The notes under the pieces were generated by a model. The model did not search any database, was not told where the DNA came from, and worked only from the letters and a program-made list of their open reading frames with translations. A program made the position numbers and the translations under genes. Source: Sphingomonas faeni (GTDB lineage Bacteria > Pseudomonadota > Alphaproteobacteria > Sphingomonadales > Sphingomonadaceae). Taken from it: DNA of 64,000 nt. The DNA lies in the NCBI RefSeq assembly GCF_023195535.1, contig NZ_JALPNF010000005.1, forward strand, positions 1 to 64,000. Direction: 5' to 3'. Below, in pieces: positions 37,701 through 46,127 of this stretch; the first letter of the stretch is position 1; every line of letters starts with the position of its first letter.

Positions 37701-37943
37701 GGCCGGCGATGCCGGCGCTTCGTCGCCCGGCAACGCGTCGCTGGACGGCAGTTGCACGACAACCGCATCGGGCACCAGCGCCGCGGCGATACTCGCGATA
37801 TCGGTGGCGCGACGATCATCCAGCGCCACGTAGACGAGGTTCCCCTGTGCCAGCCGTTCGGCAATCGCGGCCGCGACCGAGGCGGATGGCGCGGCCGATA
37901 CACTGCCGGTTTCGCGCTCGGCCCGATGGCTGGTTTGAAGCAT
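34749..37943 (-). CDS. mfd: Mfd-like transcription-repair coupling factor
   Basis: A 1064-aa SF2 translocase. Order: a shortened UvrB-like N-terminal part (RGNVIDIFPADRETPVRIEF), an RNA-polymerase-interacting domain (GDVVVHEEFGIGIVRGLE), the helicase core with Walker A GDVGYGKTE (about 566-573), DEEQRFGV and LSATPIPRTL, then the second lobe with TNIIEAGLDVPRANT and QLRGRVGRGG, and a C-terminal TRCF domain. Mfd removes stalled polymerase and recruits UvrA. It is about 80-100 residues shorter than usual, and the RID has a DTGGDTDTDTGGD insertion. A second, divergent paralogue is possible. The ATG at 37943 has GAGAGG 7 nt upstream. Confidence 0.85.
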   Translation of the reverse strand: MLQTSHRAERETGSVSAAPSASVAAAIAERLAQGNLVYVALDDRRATDIASIAAALVPDAVVVQLPSSDALPGDEAPASPANVGLRVAALRRVRAAITREIGPVLLVTTAEATAVRYPEPALFDAAPPRLSVGDTLDVAAFAATAAEIGYIVDDRIDEPGEIAVRGNVIDIFPADRETPVRIEFAEGRITALRDYDPVSQLGSADIACIEVGRATEPPVDKPPVYKGVGILAHLPDAAVAFDPGVDRRRARFIDLAADGLPRRKASADLVTTRSWDAAIARRGGATLTSSDTPSPRFVEYRDPARAFAKFARDVLADSRLVLVGSPRDLRFLQPRLERRAKIAFTAIERWSDVTAALPGTAMMLVAPIDRGFAAPGVTVVAGADLLGGRARGDELGGAGAGALPGLSSELRCGDVVVHEEFGIGIVRGLERLPDTGGDTDTDTGGDAIILCYAKDGRRLVPVAEADRIWRYGADADAVTLDALDGTSWQKRRGAIDAAIAESARDLAAIAAERAALTTDPIVADRAAYERFAGGFAFTETPDQARAIASTLADLASGRPMDRLVIGDVGYGKTEIALRAAGMVALAGRQVAIAAPTTVLVRQHIETFKRRFAGTGIAVAGLSRLSSAAEKSRVRAGLADGSIGVVIGTGAIAGKGVAYKDLALVVIDEEQRFGVADKAKLHALGAGHVLTLSATPIPRTLQSAMIGLQGMSVIATPPARRQPIRTAVAAFDDMTVRAALRRERARGGQSFVVVPRIDDMAPLAARLAKLVPELGIVQAHGKMSPTEIDEAMVGFAAGDGDVLLATNIIEAGLDVPRANTMIVHHADRFGLSQLHQLRGRVGRGGRRGQVMLLTDGDATIAEATLKRLRTLQAFDRLGAGFAISARDLDLRGAGDLVGEAQAGHMKLIGIDLYQHLFGRALRLARGEAVDDWVPELHLDVGGRLPETWIPEEEVRLSLYSRLARLEDVAALDQFEAELEDRFGRVPDPAHRLLLLARIRLRACAAGIRRIDAGPAAIAFTPNRRGAEPPLAELVEKNGRWIAPRAVADPVERAAQVEALLDALTE

Positions 37944-38092
37944 GCACATTCCTCTCGCTGGTCCGGACTGAACGGGACGCAAGGACGCCCGTTCCGGCGA
38001 GGCTGCGCTCGATCAATGCGTTTGCGACGGACGCGGATCTTTCGCGCTGTGGCGGTCGGGAGGTGCCGACACTGGACATCGATGGTTTGTCG

Positions 38093-38098
38093 TATAAT
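38093..38098 (+). promoter_or_regulatory. Possible -10 box of dgoK-dgoA
   Basis: A perfect TATAAT lies 47 nt before the dgoK start codon in otherwise GC-rich DNA. A -35 is not clear (TGGACA lies only 14 nt upstream), so an activator-dependent or regulated promoter is possible. Confidence 0.3.
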
Positions 38099-38145
38099 TC
38101 GGATGCGCGACGCCGTCGCATCGCGACGGGAGCGGGGTAGCGAAC

Positions 38146-39009
38146 ATGACGTCTTTCATCGCAGTCGACTGGGGAACCTCGAACCGCCGCGCGTTCCGGA
38201 TCGAGGACGGGGTCGTGGTCGCGTCCGAGCGGGACGATCGCGGCGCCGCCAATGTCGCAGCGGGCGACTATGCAGCGGAGGTCGCGGGCATCCGCGCGCG
38301 GCTCGGCGACCTGCCGGTGCTGCTCGCCGGGATGGTCGGGTCGAACATCGGCTGGCGCAGCGTGCCCTATGTCGCGGCGCCCGCGGGTCTTGCCGAGATC
38401 GCCGCGGGGCTCGACCGGATCGACGACCGCACCGCGATCGTGCCGGGGCTGTCGTACCGCGACGGGCTGCATGCCGACGTGATGCGCGGCGAGGAGGTGC
38501 AGCTGCTTGGCGCGGTCGCTGCCGGGCTGGTGCCCGCCGACGCGATGCTCTGCCAGCCCGGTACGCATTGCAAATGGGCGACCGTCGAGGGCGGCGCGAT
38601 CACCCGCTTTACGACCGCGATGACCGGCGAACTCTTCGCGCTGCTCCGCGCGCACGGCGTGCTGTCGCGGCAGCTTGGCCACCCGGTCGAACTGGGCTCC
38701 GCGTTTCTCGAAGGCGTCGCCGAGGGGGCGCGGCGCGATCTCGCCGCCAGCCTGTTCGCGATCCGCGCGCGCGGCGTGCTCGGGATTGCCGACGACGCGC
38801 ACGCCGCCTCGTTCGCGAGCGGGTTGCTGATCGGTGCGGACACCGCCGCGCGGATCGAGCCCGGTGCCGCGGTGCACATCCTTGCCGACCCCGCGCTGGG
38901 TGCACTCTATGCCGGCGCGATCGATGCGCTGGGCGGCACCTCGCACCATATCGACAGCCAGGCCGCATTCGTGGCCGGCATCACCCGCATCCAGGATCTT
39001 GCAGCATGA
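38146..39009 (+). CDS. dgoK: 2-dehydro-3-deoxygalactonokinase
   Basis: A 287-aa sugar kinase that phosphorylates 2-keto-3-deoxygalactonate in the DeLey-Doudoroff galactose/galactonate pathway. It starts FIAVDWGTSNRRAF, the ATP-binding phosphate-1 motif of the family, and has QPGTHCKWATVEGG. Its stop overlaps the dgoA start as ATGA, so the two pathway steps are coupled. The dehydratase and dehydrogenase of the pathway are not in the window. Confidence 0.94.
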   Translation: MTSFIAVDWGTSNRRAFRIEDGVVVASERDDRGAANVAAGDYAAEVAGIRARLGDLPVLLAGMVGSNIGWRSVPYVAAPAGLAEIAAGLDRIDDRTAIVPGLSYRDGLHADVMRGEEVQLLGAVAAGLVPADAMLCQPGTHCKWATVEGGAITRFTTAMTGELFALLRAHGVLSRQLGHPVELGSAFLEGVAEGARRDLAASLFAIRARGVLGIADDAHAASFASGLLIGADTAARIEPGAAVHILADPALGALYAGAIDALGGTSHHIDSQAAFVAGITRIQDLAA

Positions 39010-39647
39010 CTTCCTCTACCACGCACCGCCAGGCCTTTGACGACGCCTTCGTAAAGTGTCCGCTGATCGCGATCCTGCGCGGCGTGAAGCCCGATGAGGT
39101 CGAGGCGATCGGCGAGGCGCTGGTCGAGGCGGGCTTCACGATCCTCGAAGTGCCGATGAACTCGCCCGACCCACTCGACAGCATCGCCCGAATGGCGCGC
39201 ACGCTGAAGGGCCGCGCGGTCGTCGGTGCGGGCACGGTGCTGCGCGTCGAGGACGTGGCGGCGGTCGGCGCGGCGGGTGGGACGCTGATCATCGCGCCCA
39301 ACGCGAACGTACGGGTGATCGCGGCTGCGGCCGAGCGCGGTTATGTCGCGCTGCCGGGCATCGCCACGCCGACCGAAGCGTTCGCGGCGCTGGAGGCGGG
39401 CGCGGCGGCTCTGAAGCTGTTCCCGGCCGAGGCGGCGAGCCCGGCGGTACTGAAGGCGATGCGTGCCGTCCTTCCCAAGGATACGCGCGTGCTCCCGGTC
39501 GGTGGGGTGGTGCCGGAGATCATGGCCGAGTGGCGCAAGGCAGGGGCGGCCGGGTTCGGTCTGGGCTCGGCGTTGTATGCGCCGGGGATGACGGCGGCCG
39601 ATGTCAGCGCGCGGGCGCGCGGGTTTATCGACGCGTTGCAGGCTTAG
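39006..39647 (+). CDS. dgoA: 2-dehydro-3-deoxy-6-phosphogalactonate aldolase
   Basis: A 213-aa class I aldolase of the KDPG/KDPGal family that cleaves the dgoK product to pyruvate and glyceraldehyde-3-phosphate. It contains PLIAILRGVKPDE, FTILEVPMNSP, GAGTVL and the Schiff-base lysine in AAALKLFPAEA. The NSP after EVPM and the dgoK partner favour the galactonate enzyme over Eda. The long open frame upstream belongs to dgoK in another phase; the ATG at 39006 is used. Confidence 0.93.
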   Translation: MTSSTTHRQAFDDAFVKCPLIAILRGVKPDEVEAIGEALVEAGFTILEVPMNSPDPLDSIARMARTLKGRAVVGAGTVLRVEDVAAVGAAGGTLIIAPNANVRVIAAAAERGYVALPGIATPTEAFAALEAGAAALKLFPAEAASPAVLKAMRAVLPKDTRVLPVGGVVPEIMAEWRKAGAAGFGLGSALYAPGMTAADVSARARGFIDALQA

Positions 39648-39719
39648 CCAACGGGCATTGGTGGCCGGGCACGATCCGGACTAGGAGCGCGGTCGCGGTC
39701 GTGGCCGCGCCCACAACCT

Positions 39720-39767
39720 CAGTCGCAGTCGCAGTCGCAGCCGCAGCCGCAGCCGCAGCCGCAGCCC
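39720..39767. repeat. Hexanucleotide repeat (CAGTCG/CAGCCG)8
   Basis: Eight consecutive hexamers: three CAGTCG, four CAGCCG and one CAGCCC. It lies in the 424-bp non-coding stretch between dgoA and bioF, where no gene is supported on either strand. Confidence 0.9.
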
Positions 39768-39830
39768 GACATTCCAACCCACCCGTCACTCACACCAGCA
39801 GTCATAAACCTGCTCATTGCCAACCCCGTC

Positions 39831-39912
39831 CGTCACCCCAGCGAAAGCTGGGGTCTCCCGGTTCGGGTCTCCCGCTCGACAACAGGGATACCCCAGCTTT
39901 CGCTGGGGCGAC
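39831..39912. repeat. Palindromic element, family A
   Basis: CGTCACCCCAGCGAAAGCTG and CAGCTTTCGCTGGGGCGACG are inverted arms, about 40 nt apart. Same family as 3281-3361 and 48611-48674. Confidence 0.88.
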
Positions 39913-40019
39913 GGATTGGGGCGTGAGGGATTGGGGGCGACGGATCGGGGCGACGGATCGGAGTGACGGATCGGCGCGTGACGGATTGGGGTAACCGATC
40001 CGGGGTGATCGATTGGGGC
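39910..40019. repeat. Degenerate minisatellite upstream of bioF
   Basis: About eight imperfect units of 13-16 nt with consensus GACGGATYGGGGC follow each other directly after the palindromic element and end 50 nt before bioF. The units differ in length and sequence, so this is an old or diverging tandem array. Confidence 0.8.
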
Positions 40020-40071
40020 TCGTGATCGACCCGCTATCGTCTTCGCAGCGCGTTGGGGTTAGGGCGGCGCG

Positions 40072-41190
40072 ATGTTCGCCGACCAGGAACGAGACCTCGC
40101 CACGCTTGCCGCCGCCGACCGGTATCGATCGCTCCGACCGCGTACCGGCGTCGACTTCGCCTCGAACGACTATCTCGGGCTCGCCGGATCGGATCGTCTG
40201 CGGGCTGCGATGATCGAGGCCTTGGCGCGCGGCGTGCCAGTCGGCTCGGGCGGCTCGCGGTTGTTACGGGGGAATGCGCCCGAGCATGAAATCCTGGAGG
40301 CGGATACGGCGCGGTTTTTCGGCACCGAGGCGGCGCTGTTCTTTGCCAGCGGTTACATCGCCAACACGATCCTGTTCGCGACGCTGCCGCAGCGCGATGA
40401 CCTGATCGTGCATGACGCGCTGATCCATGCGAGCGCGCATGAGGGGATGCGGCTGACACGGGCGACCTGTGTGAGCGCGGCGCATAACGACGCCGGTGCA
40501 TTCGAGGACGTAATCGCCACCTGGCGCAAGGCTGGCGGCAAGGGCCGCGTGTGGATCGCGGTCGAAAGCCTCTACAGCATGGACGGCGACCGCGCGCCGC
40601 TCGCCGATATCGCGCGCGTGGCGGACCGCCATGACGCCGTTCTTCTGATCGACGAAGCGCACGCCACCGGAGTGTTCGGCACCGATGGCCGGGGCCTCGC
40701 CGAAGGGCTCGACGGATGCGACAACGTCATCACCTTGCGGACATGCGGCAAGGCGCTCGGTTGCGAGGGCGCGCTGTTGTGCGGGCCGGCAGTGATGCGC
40801 GAATTCATCGTCAATCGCGGCCGCGGGTTCATCTTCTCGACCGCACCGTCGCCACTGATGGCGCTGGCGGTCGGTGAGGCGTTGCGGATCATGGCGGACG
40901 AACCGGGGCGGCGGGAGCGGCTCTGGGATTGCGTCGCAACGGCGGAGCGGGTGCTGGCGCCGTACGGCGTCGCGGCGACCGGGTCGCAGATACTGCCGCT
41001 GATACTCGGCGATGCCGCGCGGACGATGCACGTCGCCGCCGCTATTCAGGCGGCCGGGTTCGACGTCCGCGGCATACGGCCGCCGACCGTGCCGGACGGT
41101 ACGTCGCGGTTGCGGATATCGTTGACGCTGAACGCCACCGCGGCGGATATCGAAGCTTTGGGAACGGTATTGGGAGAGGTGCTGCAATGA
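40072..41190 (+). CDS. bioF: 8-amino-7-oxononanoate synthase
   Basis: A 372-aa PLP enzyme that joins pimeloyl thioester and alanine in biotin synthesis. It has DFASNDYLGLAG at the N-terminus, IDEAHATGVFG, and the PLP Lys227 in RTCGKALGCEGA. GTTAGG lies 8 nt before the ATG and no Shine-Dalgarno is visible. Its stop overlaps the bioD start as ATGA. Confidence 0.94.
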   Translation: MFADQERDLATLAAADRYRSLRPRTGVDFASNDYLGLAGSDRLRAAMIEALARGVPVGSGGSRLLRGNAPEHEILEADTARFFGTEAALFFASGYIANTILFATLPQRDDLIVHDALIHASAHEGMRLTRATCVSAAHNDAGAFEDVIATWRKAGGKGRVWIAVESLYSMDGDRAPLADIARVADRHDAVLLIDEAHATGVFGTDGRGLAEGLDGCDNVITLRTCGKALGCEGALLCGPAVMREFIVNRGRGFIFSTAPSPLMALAVGEALRIMADEPGRRERLWDCVATAERVLAPYGVAATGSQILPLILGDAARTMHVAAAIQAAGFDVRGIRPPTVPDGTSRLRISLTLNATAADIEALGTVLGEVLQ

Positions 41191-41804
41191 CGATCGTGGT
41201 CACCGGAACGGACACCGATATCGGCAAGACCGTGTTCGCCGCGGGCCTGACCGCGGCGCTCGGCGCGCGCTACTGGAAGCCGGTACAAGCCGGGCTCGCG
41301 GACGGCAGCGATGCGGCTTCGGTCGTGACCCTGGGTGTTCCCGCAGACCACGTCCTGCCCGAAGCCTACCGGCTGACCACGCCGTGCTCGCCGCATCTCG
41401 CCGCCGAGATCGACGGCGTGACGATCGATCCCGACCGGCTGGCGCTGCCCGAGATCGACGACCCGCTGGTGGTCGAGGGTGCGGGCGGCGTAATGGTGCC
41501 GGTGACGCGCGACCTGATCTTCGCCGACCTGTTCGCGCGCTGGGCCAAGCCGGTCGTGCTCGTCGCGCGCACCGGGCTCGGTACGATCAACCACAGCCTG
41601 TTGTCGATCGAGGCGTTGCGCAGCCGCGGCGTGCCGATCCTCGGCATCGCCTTCGTCGGCGACGCGGTCGAGGATAGCGAGGCGACCATTGCCGCACTCG
41701 GCAAGGTCCGGAGGCTTGGTCGCCTGCCTCGCCTCGATCCGCTGAACGCCGCGACGCTGGCCGAGGCGTTCGCCGCGAATTTCGACCTGGAGGCGTTCCG
41801 ATGA
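41187..41804 (+). CDS. bioD: Dethiobiotin synthetase
   Basis: A 205-aa ATP-dependent carboxylase that closes the ureido ring of dethiobiotin. The P-loop is GTDTDIGKT (about 7-15), followed by KPVQAG and VVEGAGGVMVPV, all typical. Start and stop overlap bioF and bioA by 4 nt each, a tightly coupled F-D-A operon. Confidence 0.95.
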   Translation: MTIVVTGTDTDIGKTVFAAGLTAALGARYWKPVQAGLADGSDAASVVTLGVPADHVLPEAYRLTTPCSPHLAAEIDGVTIDPDRLALPEIDDPLVVEGAGGVMVPVTRDLIFADLFARWAKPVVLVARTGLGTINHSLLSIEALRSRGVPILGIAFVGDAVEDSEATIAALGKVRRLGRLPRLDPLNAATLAEAFAANFDLEAFR

Positions 41805-43054
41805 CCGACTCCCCCGTCTGGCATCCCTTCACGCAGCACGGCCTGCGCGAGCCGATCCCGCTCGTCACGCATGCCGACGGCGCCGCACTCTACACATCGG
41901 ATGGCCGACGGATCGTCGATGCGATCTCGTCCTGGTGGGTGACCACGCATGGCCACGCCAACCCCAGGATCATGGCGGCGATCGCAGAACAGGCGGGCAA
42001 GCTCGACCAGATCATCTTCGCCGGCTGGACGCACCAGCCTGCCGAAGACCTTGCGCGCGGCCTGACTGCGATCATGCCGCCGGACCTTACGCGGGTGTTC
42101 TTCTCGGACTCAGGCTCGACCAGCGTCGAGTGCGCGCTGAAGATGGCGCTCGGCTATTGGCTCGATCGCGGCGAGGACCGTCACCGCATCCTCGTGATGG
42201 AGCACGGCTATCACGGCGACACGATCGGCGCGATGTCGGTCGGCGCGCGCGGCGTCTACAACCGCGCCTACGCGCCGCTGCTGTTCGACGTGGGGACGAT
42301 CCCCTTCCCTGCCGCCGGATGCGAACAGGCGTCGCTCGACGCGCTCGAGAAAGCCTGCGCCGAGCGCCCGGCCGCGTTCATCGTCGAGCCGCTGCTGCTG
42401 GGCGCGGGCGGCATGCACATCTATCCGGCGCACATTCTCGCCGAAATGCGCCGGATCTGCGCGGCGCACGACGTGCTGTTCATCGCCGACGAGGTGATGA
42501 CCGGCTGGGGCCGCACCGGCAGCTTGCTCGCCTGCGAACAGGCCGGCGTGGTGCCCGACATCCTGTGCCTGTCGAAGGGGCTGACCGGCGGCGCGATACC
42601 GCTCGCGGTGACGATGGCGACCGAGGCGATCTACCAGGCGCATTACGGCACCGACCGCGCCCGGATGTTCTTCCACTCGTCGAGCTACACCGCCAACCCG
42701 ATCGCCTGCGCCGCCGCCAACGCCAACCTCGCCATCTGGCGCGACGAACCGGTGCGCGATCGGATCGCCGATCTCGCCGCACGCCAAACCTCGCGATTGG
42801 AGGCACTTGCCGAGCATCCCCGCATCGCCAACGCGCGCCAGATCGGCACCATCACCGCGGTCGAGCTGCGCGGCGAGGACGGCTATCTCTCGCAGATCGG
42901 CCCGCGCCTGCTCGCCTTCTTCGGCGAGCGTGACCTGTTGCTCCGCCCGCTGGGCAACACCGTCTACGTCATGCCGCCCTATTGCATCGACGACGCCGAT
43001 CTCGACCGGATCTACACCGCGATTGGCGAAGCGTGCGATGCAATCCGAGATTGA
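41801..43054 (+). CDS. bioA: Adenosylmethionine-8-amino-7-oxononanoate aminotransferase
   Basis: A 417-aa class III PLP aminotransferase that makes 7,8-diaminopelargonate. It has VWHPFTQH at the N-terminus, SWWVTTHGHANP, IADEVMTGWGRTG and the PLP Lys259 in CLSKGLTGG. It ends the bioFDA operon; bioB and bioC are not in the window. Confidence 0.96.
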   Translation: MTDSPVWHPFTQHGLREPIPLVTHADGAALYTSDGRRIVDAISSWWVTTHGHANPRIMAAIAEQAGKLDQIIFAGWTHQPAEDLARGLTAIMPPDLTRVFFSDSGSTSVECALKMALGYWLDRGEDRHRILVMEHGYHGDTIGAMSVGARGVYNRAYAPLLFDVGTIPFPAAGCEQASLDALEKACAERPAAFIVEPLLLGAGGMHIYPAHILAEMRRICAAHDVLFIADEVMTGWGRTGSLLACEQAGVVPDILCLSKGLTGGAIPLAVTMATEAIYQAHYGTDRARMFFHSSSYTANPIACAAANANLAIWRDEPVRDRIADLAARQTSRLEALAEHPRIANARQIGTITAVELRGEDGYLSQIGPRLLAFFGERDLLLRPLGNTVYVMPPYCIDDADLDRIYTAIGEACDAIRD

Positions 43055-43152
43055 GGCTGACGTTCTTGCTGCACTGCAGCAACAAATGATGTACGTGCGA
43101 CGTTGAGATAGGATCGCGGCTGAGTACGCTTGCGACGAAAGGCTCGATTCAC

Positions 43153-44283
43153 GTGAGAAACATCGCCGATACCATCGCCCGCATGGCGCGTGCCGGGGCA
43201 CCGACGCCGCGCGAGACCGTGCCGAGCCGCCTGACGCCGCTGATCGAGTTCGGGACTAACCCGGGCGCGCTGCTTGGGCACAGCTACGTGCCCAAGGACC
43301 TGCCAGCGGGCGCGGCTCTGGTCGTCGTCCTGCACGGCTGCACGCAGACCGCGGCAGGCTATGATCACGGGTCGGGCTGGTCGAAGCTCGCGGACCGTGC
43401 CGGCTTCGCGCTGCTGTTTCCCGAGCAGACCCGCGCGAACAATCCCAACCTCTGCTTCAACTGGTTCGCGTCGGAGGACACCGCGCAAGCTGGCGGCGAG
43501 GCGGAATCGATCGCGCAGATGACCGAGACGATGATCGCCCGCCACGGCCTCGACCGCAGCCGCGTGTACGTCACCGGCTTGTCGGCAGGGGGCGCAATGA
43601 CGGTGGCGATGCTGGCGACCCGGCCGGACCTGTTCGCGGGCGGCGCGGTGATCGGCGGGCTGGCGTACGGCACCGCGACCGGCGTGTCGCAGGCGCTCGA
43701 CCGGATGCGCGGGCATGGCGACACCAGCGACGTCGCGCTGGCCGACGCGGTTCGCAGCGGCTCGCGCGGGCATGACGGGCGCTGGCCGACGCTGGCGATC
43801 TGGCACGGCGGCGCGGACGCTACGGTCAGCATCGCGAATGCGGACACGATCGCGCGACAGTGGCGCGGCATCCACGGCGTCGACGCGACCGCCGTACGCA
43901 CGGAGCGGGTAGGCACCGCGGTCCACCGGATCTGGTCGGATGCCGAGGGACGTGACGTCGTCGAGGACTGGACCGTGCCGGGCATGGGTCACGGGACGCC
44001 GATCGACCCGCTGCGCGGCGAGCGACTGGGCGCCGCTGGGCCGTTCATGCTCGACGTCGGGATTTCGAGCACGGCGGTTATTGCCAAGTCCTGGGGGCTG
44101 GTTGCGGCGGCGAAGGCGGAGACTGCGGCCAAGCCGGCGCCGGTCGAACGCGTCGCGAAGATCGCGATCCCGGTCTCGTCGAAACCCGCGGCGAAGTCTG
44201 CGCCGAAGCCTCGCGCCGAGGCACCTACCGGAATCCAGGCGACCATCGAAAACGCCCTCCGCGCTGCCGGATTGATGCGGTAG
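43153..44283 (+). CDS. PHB depolymerase family esterase
   Basis: A 376-aa alpha/beta hydrolase of the LpqC/PHB-depolymerase family. It has VLHGCTQTAAGYD, LCFNWF, the nucleophile in GLSAGGAM and a C-terminal His in GMGHGTPID. No signal peptide is seen, so it is not a classical secreted depolymerase. The last 80 residues are Ala/Lys/Pro-rich and low-complexity, possibly granule- or membrane-binding. The GTG at 43153 has AAAGG 10 nt upstream; an ATG ten codons later is an alternative. Confidence 0.88.
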   Translation: MRNIADTIARMARAGAPTPRETVPSRLTPLIEFGTNPGALLGHSYVPKDLPAGAALVVVLHGCTQTAAGYDHGSGWSKLADRAGFALLFPEQTRANNPNLCFNWFASEDTAQAGGEAESIAQMTETMIARHGLDRSRVYVTGLSAGGAMTVAMLATRPDLFAGGAVIGGLAYGTATGVSQALDRMRGHGDTSDVALADAVRSGSRGHDGRWPTLAIWHGGADATVSIANADTIARQWRGIHGVDATAVRTERVGTAVHRIWSDAEGRDVVEDWTVPGMGHGTPIDPLRGERLGAAGPFMLDVGISSTAVIAKSWGLVAAAKAETAAKPAPVERVAKIAIPVSSKPAAKSAPKPRAEAPTGIQATIENALRAAGLMR

Positions 44284-44324
44284 GATGCCGGAGGGTCGGG
44301 AGTTGAGCGCGCCAAACACCCCAC

Positions 44325-44407
44325 CGTCATCCTGACGAAAGTCAGGATCCAGAGCCACACAAGACACCGTTCGTTACCCTGGGTCCTGACTTTCGTCAGG
44401 ATGACGG
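44325..44407. repeat. Palindromic element, family C
   Basis: CGTCATCCTGACGAAAGTCAGG and CCTGACTTTCGTCAGGATGACGG form the inverted ends, with CCAGAGCCAC and CCTGGGTCC inside. Other copies: 47719-47801, 54459-54541, 56973-57054, 63469-63551 and the variant pair at 51011 and 51416. With the next repeat it fills the 385-bp gap between the esterase and MATE genes, which holds no gene. Confidence 0.9.
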
Positions 44408-44509
44408 GAAGGGGTTGCGGAACCCGGGGTGGTTGGGAAACCACGGGGTGGTCGAGAAAACGTCGCGGGATCGTCGCGCGCCTTTCGTACCGGATCGCTC
44501 CACACCGAT

Positions 44510-44620
44510 CCTCCCCTGGCAGGGGAGGTGGCTGGCTCTTGCCAGACGGGGGGGTATCGCCCTTTCGATAGCGGGTCACCCCTCCGTCGCCTGCGGCGAC
44601 ACCTCCCCTGACAGGGGAGG
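44510..44620. repeat. Palindromic element, family D
   Basis: CCTCCCCTGGCAGGGGAGGT and ACCTCCCCTGACAGGGGAGG are the two ends; inside are GGCTGGCTCTTGCCAGACGG and CCGTCGCCTGCGGCGACACC, shared with the copy at 30258-30380. Confidence 0.88.
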
Positions 44621-44668
44621 GTAAGCAGGAATAATCGACTTGCCCGTGAACCCGGCTAAAGCCAGCGC

Positions 44669-46042
44669 ATGACGTCCACCCCGCCCCGCCCCTGGCGCGC
44701 CGAATTCACCGCCACGCTGAAACTCGCCTGGCCGCTGGTCGCGACGAACCTCGCCCAGGCGCTGGTCGGCGCGACCGACGTCGCGATGCTGGGACGGCTC
44801 GGGCCCGACACGTTGGCGGCGGCGACGCTGGGGCTGAACCTCTATCTCGTGTTCCTCGTCTTCGGCATGGGCCTCACCACCGCCGCGGTCCCGATGATCG
44901 CGCGCGAGCGGGGTGCGCGGCCGCATGCCGTGCGCGATATCCGGCGGACCGTGCGGCAGACGATCTGGGTCGCGGCCACGCTCTGCATCCCGTCCTGGAT
45001 CATTCTCTGGAATGCCGAGGCGATCCTCGTGCACCTGCTCGATCAGGATCCGCTGCTCGCACACGACGCGGCGCGGTTCGTGCGCGCCGTCATGTGGGGC
45101 ATGCTGCCGAGCCTCGCTTTCCTCGTGCTGCGCGCGTTCGTCGCCGCGCTCGAACGGCCGGGTTGGTCGCTGGTGGTGATGGTCGGGCTGCTGGTCGTCA
45201 ACGCCGCGCTCAACTGGCTGCTGATCTTCGGCCATGCGGCCCTCCCCGCGCTCGGCCTGCTCGGCTCGGGGATGGCGAGCAGCATCGCCAACGGCCTCAG
45301 CTTCGTCGCGATGGCCGCCATCATCGTCTACGCAAGGCCGTTCCGCCGCTATCGCCTGCTCGGCCGGTTCTGGCGCGCCGACTGGCCGCGATACCGCGCG
45401 GTCTGGACGCTCGGGCTGCCGATCGCGATCACGCTCGGGTTCGAATCCACGGTGTTCATCGCCGCGGTCTTCCTGATGGGGTTGCTCGGCACCGTACCGC
45501 TTGCCGCACACGCGATCGCGATCCAGATCGCCGGCGTCACCTTCATGGTCCCGCTCGGCATCGCGCAAGCCGCAACCGTCCGCGTCGGGCTCGCCTCCGG
45601 ACGCGGCGACCGTGCCGGCATAGGACGCGCAGGCTGGGCCGCGTTCGCGATCGGCGAAGGATTCATGGTGCTGACCGCCGCGCTTTTGATCCTCGCCCCG
45701 CAACTCCTGATCGGCATCATCCTCGACGTCGATGCGCCTGCCAATGCGCCCGTCGTGGCGCTGGCGATCTCGCTGCTCGCGGTCGCCGCGGTGTTCCAGG
45801 TGGTCGACGGCGCGCAGGTGATCGGCGCGGGGATGTTGCGCGGGCTGGGCGATACCAAGGTGCCGATGATCTTCGCCGCTATCGGCTATTGGGGGATCGG
45901 CATCGGTGTCGGCGCATGGCTCGCCTTCGGGCGCGACTGGGGCGGGGTCGGCATCTGGACAGGGCTGGCGGCCGGACTGGCGGTGGTTTCGGTGCTGATG
46001 ATCGCCCGGTGGCAGGCGCGCGAACGACTTGGCCTCGGCTAA
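44669..46042 (+). CDS. MATE family efflux transporter
   Basis: A 457-aa inner-membrane protein with about twelve hydrophobic segments in two similar halves. N-terminal features LAWPLVATNLAQALVGATDVAMLGRLG and the mid-protein LGLPIAITLGFESTVF are typical of NorM-type exporters, which expel cationic drugs or toxic compounds using Na+ or H+ gradients. CTAAAG lies 7 nt before the ATG with no Shine-Dalgarno. Confidence 0.93.
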   Translation: MTSTPPRPWRAEFTATLKLAWPLVATNLAQALVGATDVAMLGRLGPDTLAAATLGLNLYLVFLVFGMGLTTAAVPMIARERGARPHAVRDIRRTVRQTIWVAATLCIPSWIILWNAEAILVHLLDQDPLLAHDAARFVRAVMWGMLPSLAFLVLRAFVAALERPGWSLVVMVGLLVVNAALNWLLIFGHAALPALGLLGSGMASSIANGLSFVAMAAIIVYARPFRRYRLLGRFWRADWPRYRAVWTLGLPIAITLGFESTVFIAAVFLMGLLGTVPLAAHAIAIQIAGVTFMVPLGIAQAATVRVGLASGRGDRAGIGRAGWAAFAIGEGFMVLTAALLILAPQLLIGIILDVDAPANAPVVALAISLLAVAAVFQVVDGAQVIGAGMLRGLGDTKVPMIFAAIGYWGIGIGVGAWLAFGRDWGGVGIWTGLAAGLAVVSVLMIARWQARERLGLG

Positions 46043-46127
46043 GGCTCGCTTGGCCTCTTTATCCGATATTACTGATACATAGCAGCTCAGACGTGTTAAC
46101 GTGTGTTACACCACTGGAGCCTGACAT

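Noticed and set aside
39720..39912. CRISPR-like array
   Set aside because: The repeats are contiguous hexamers plus one palindrome; there are no regularly spaced identical repeats with unique spacers and no cas genes.
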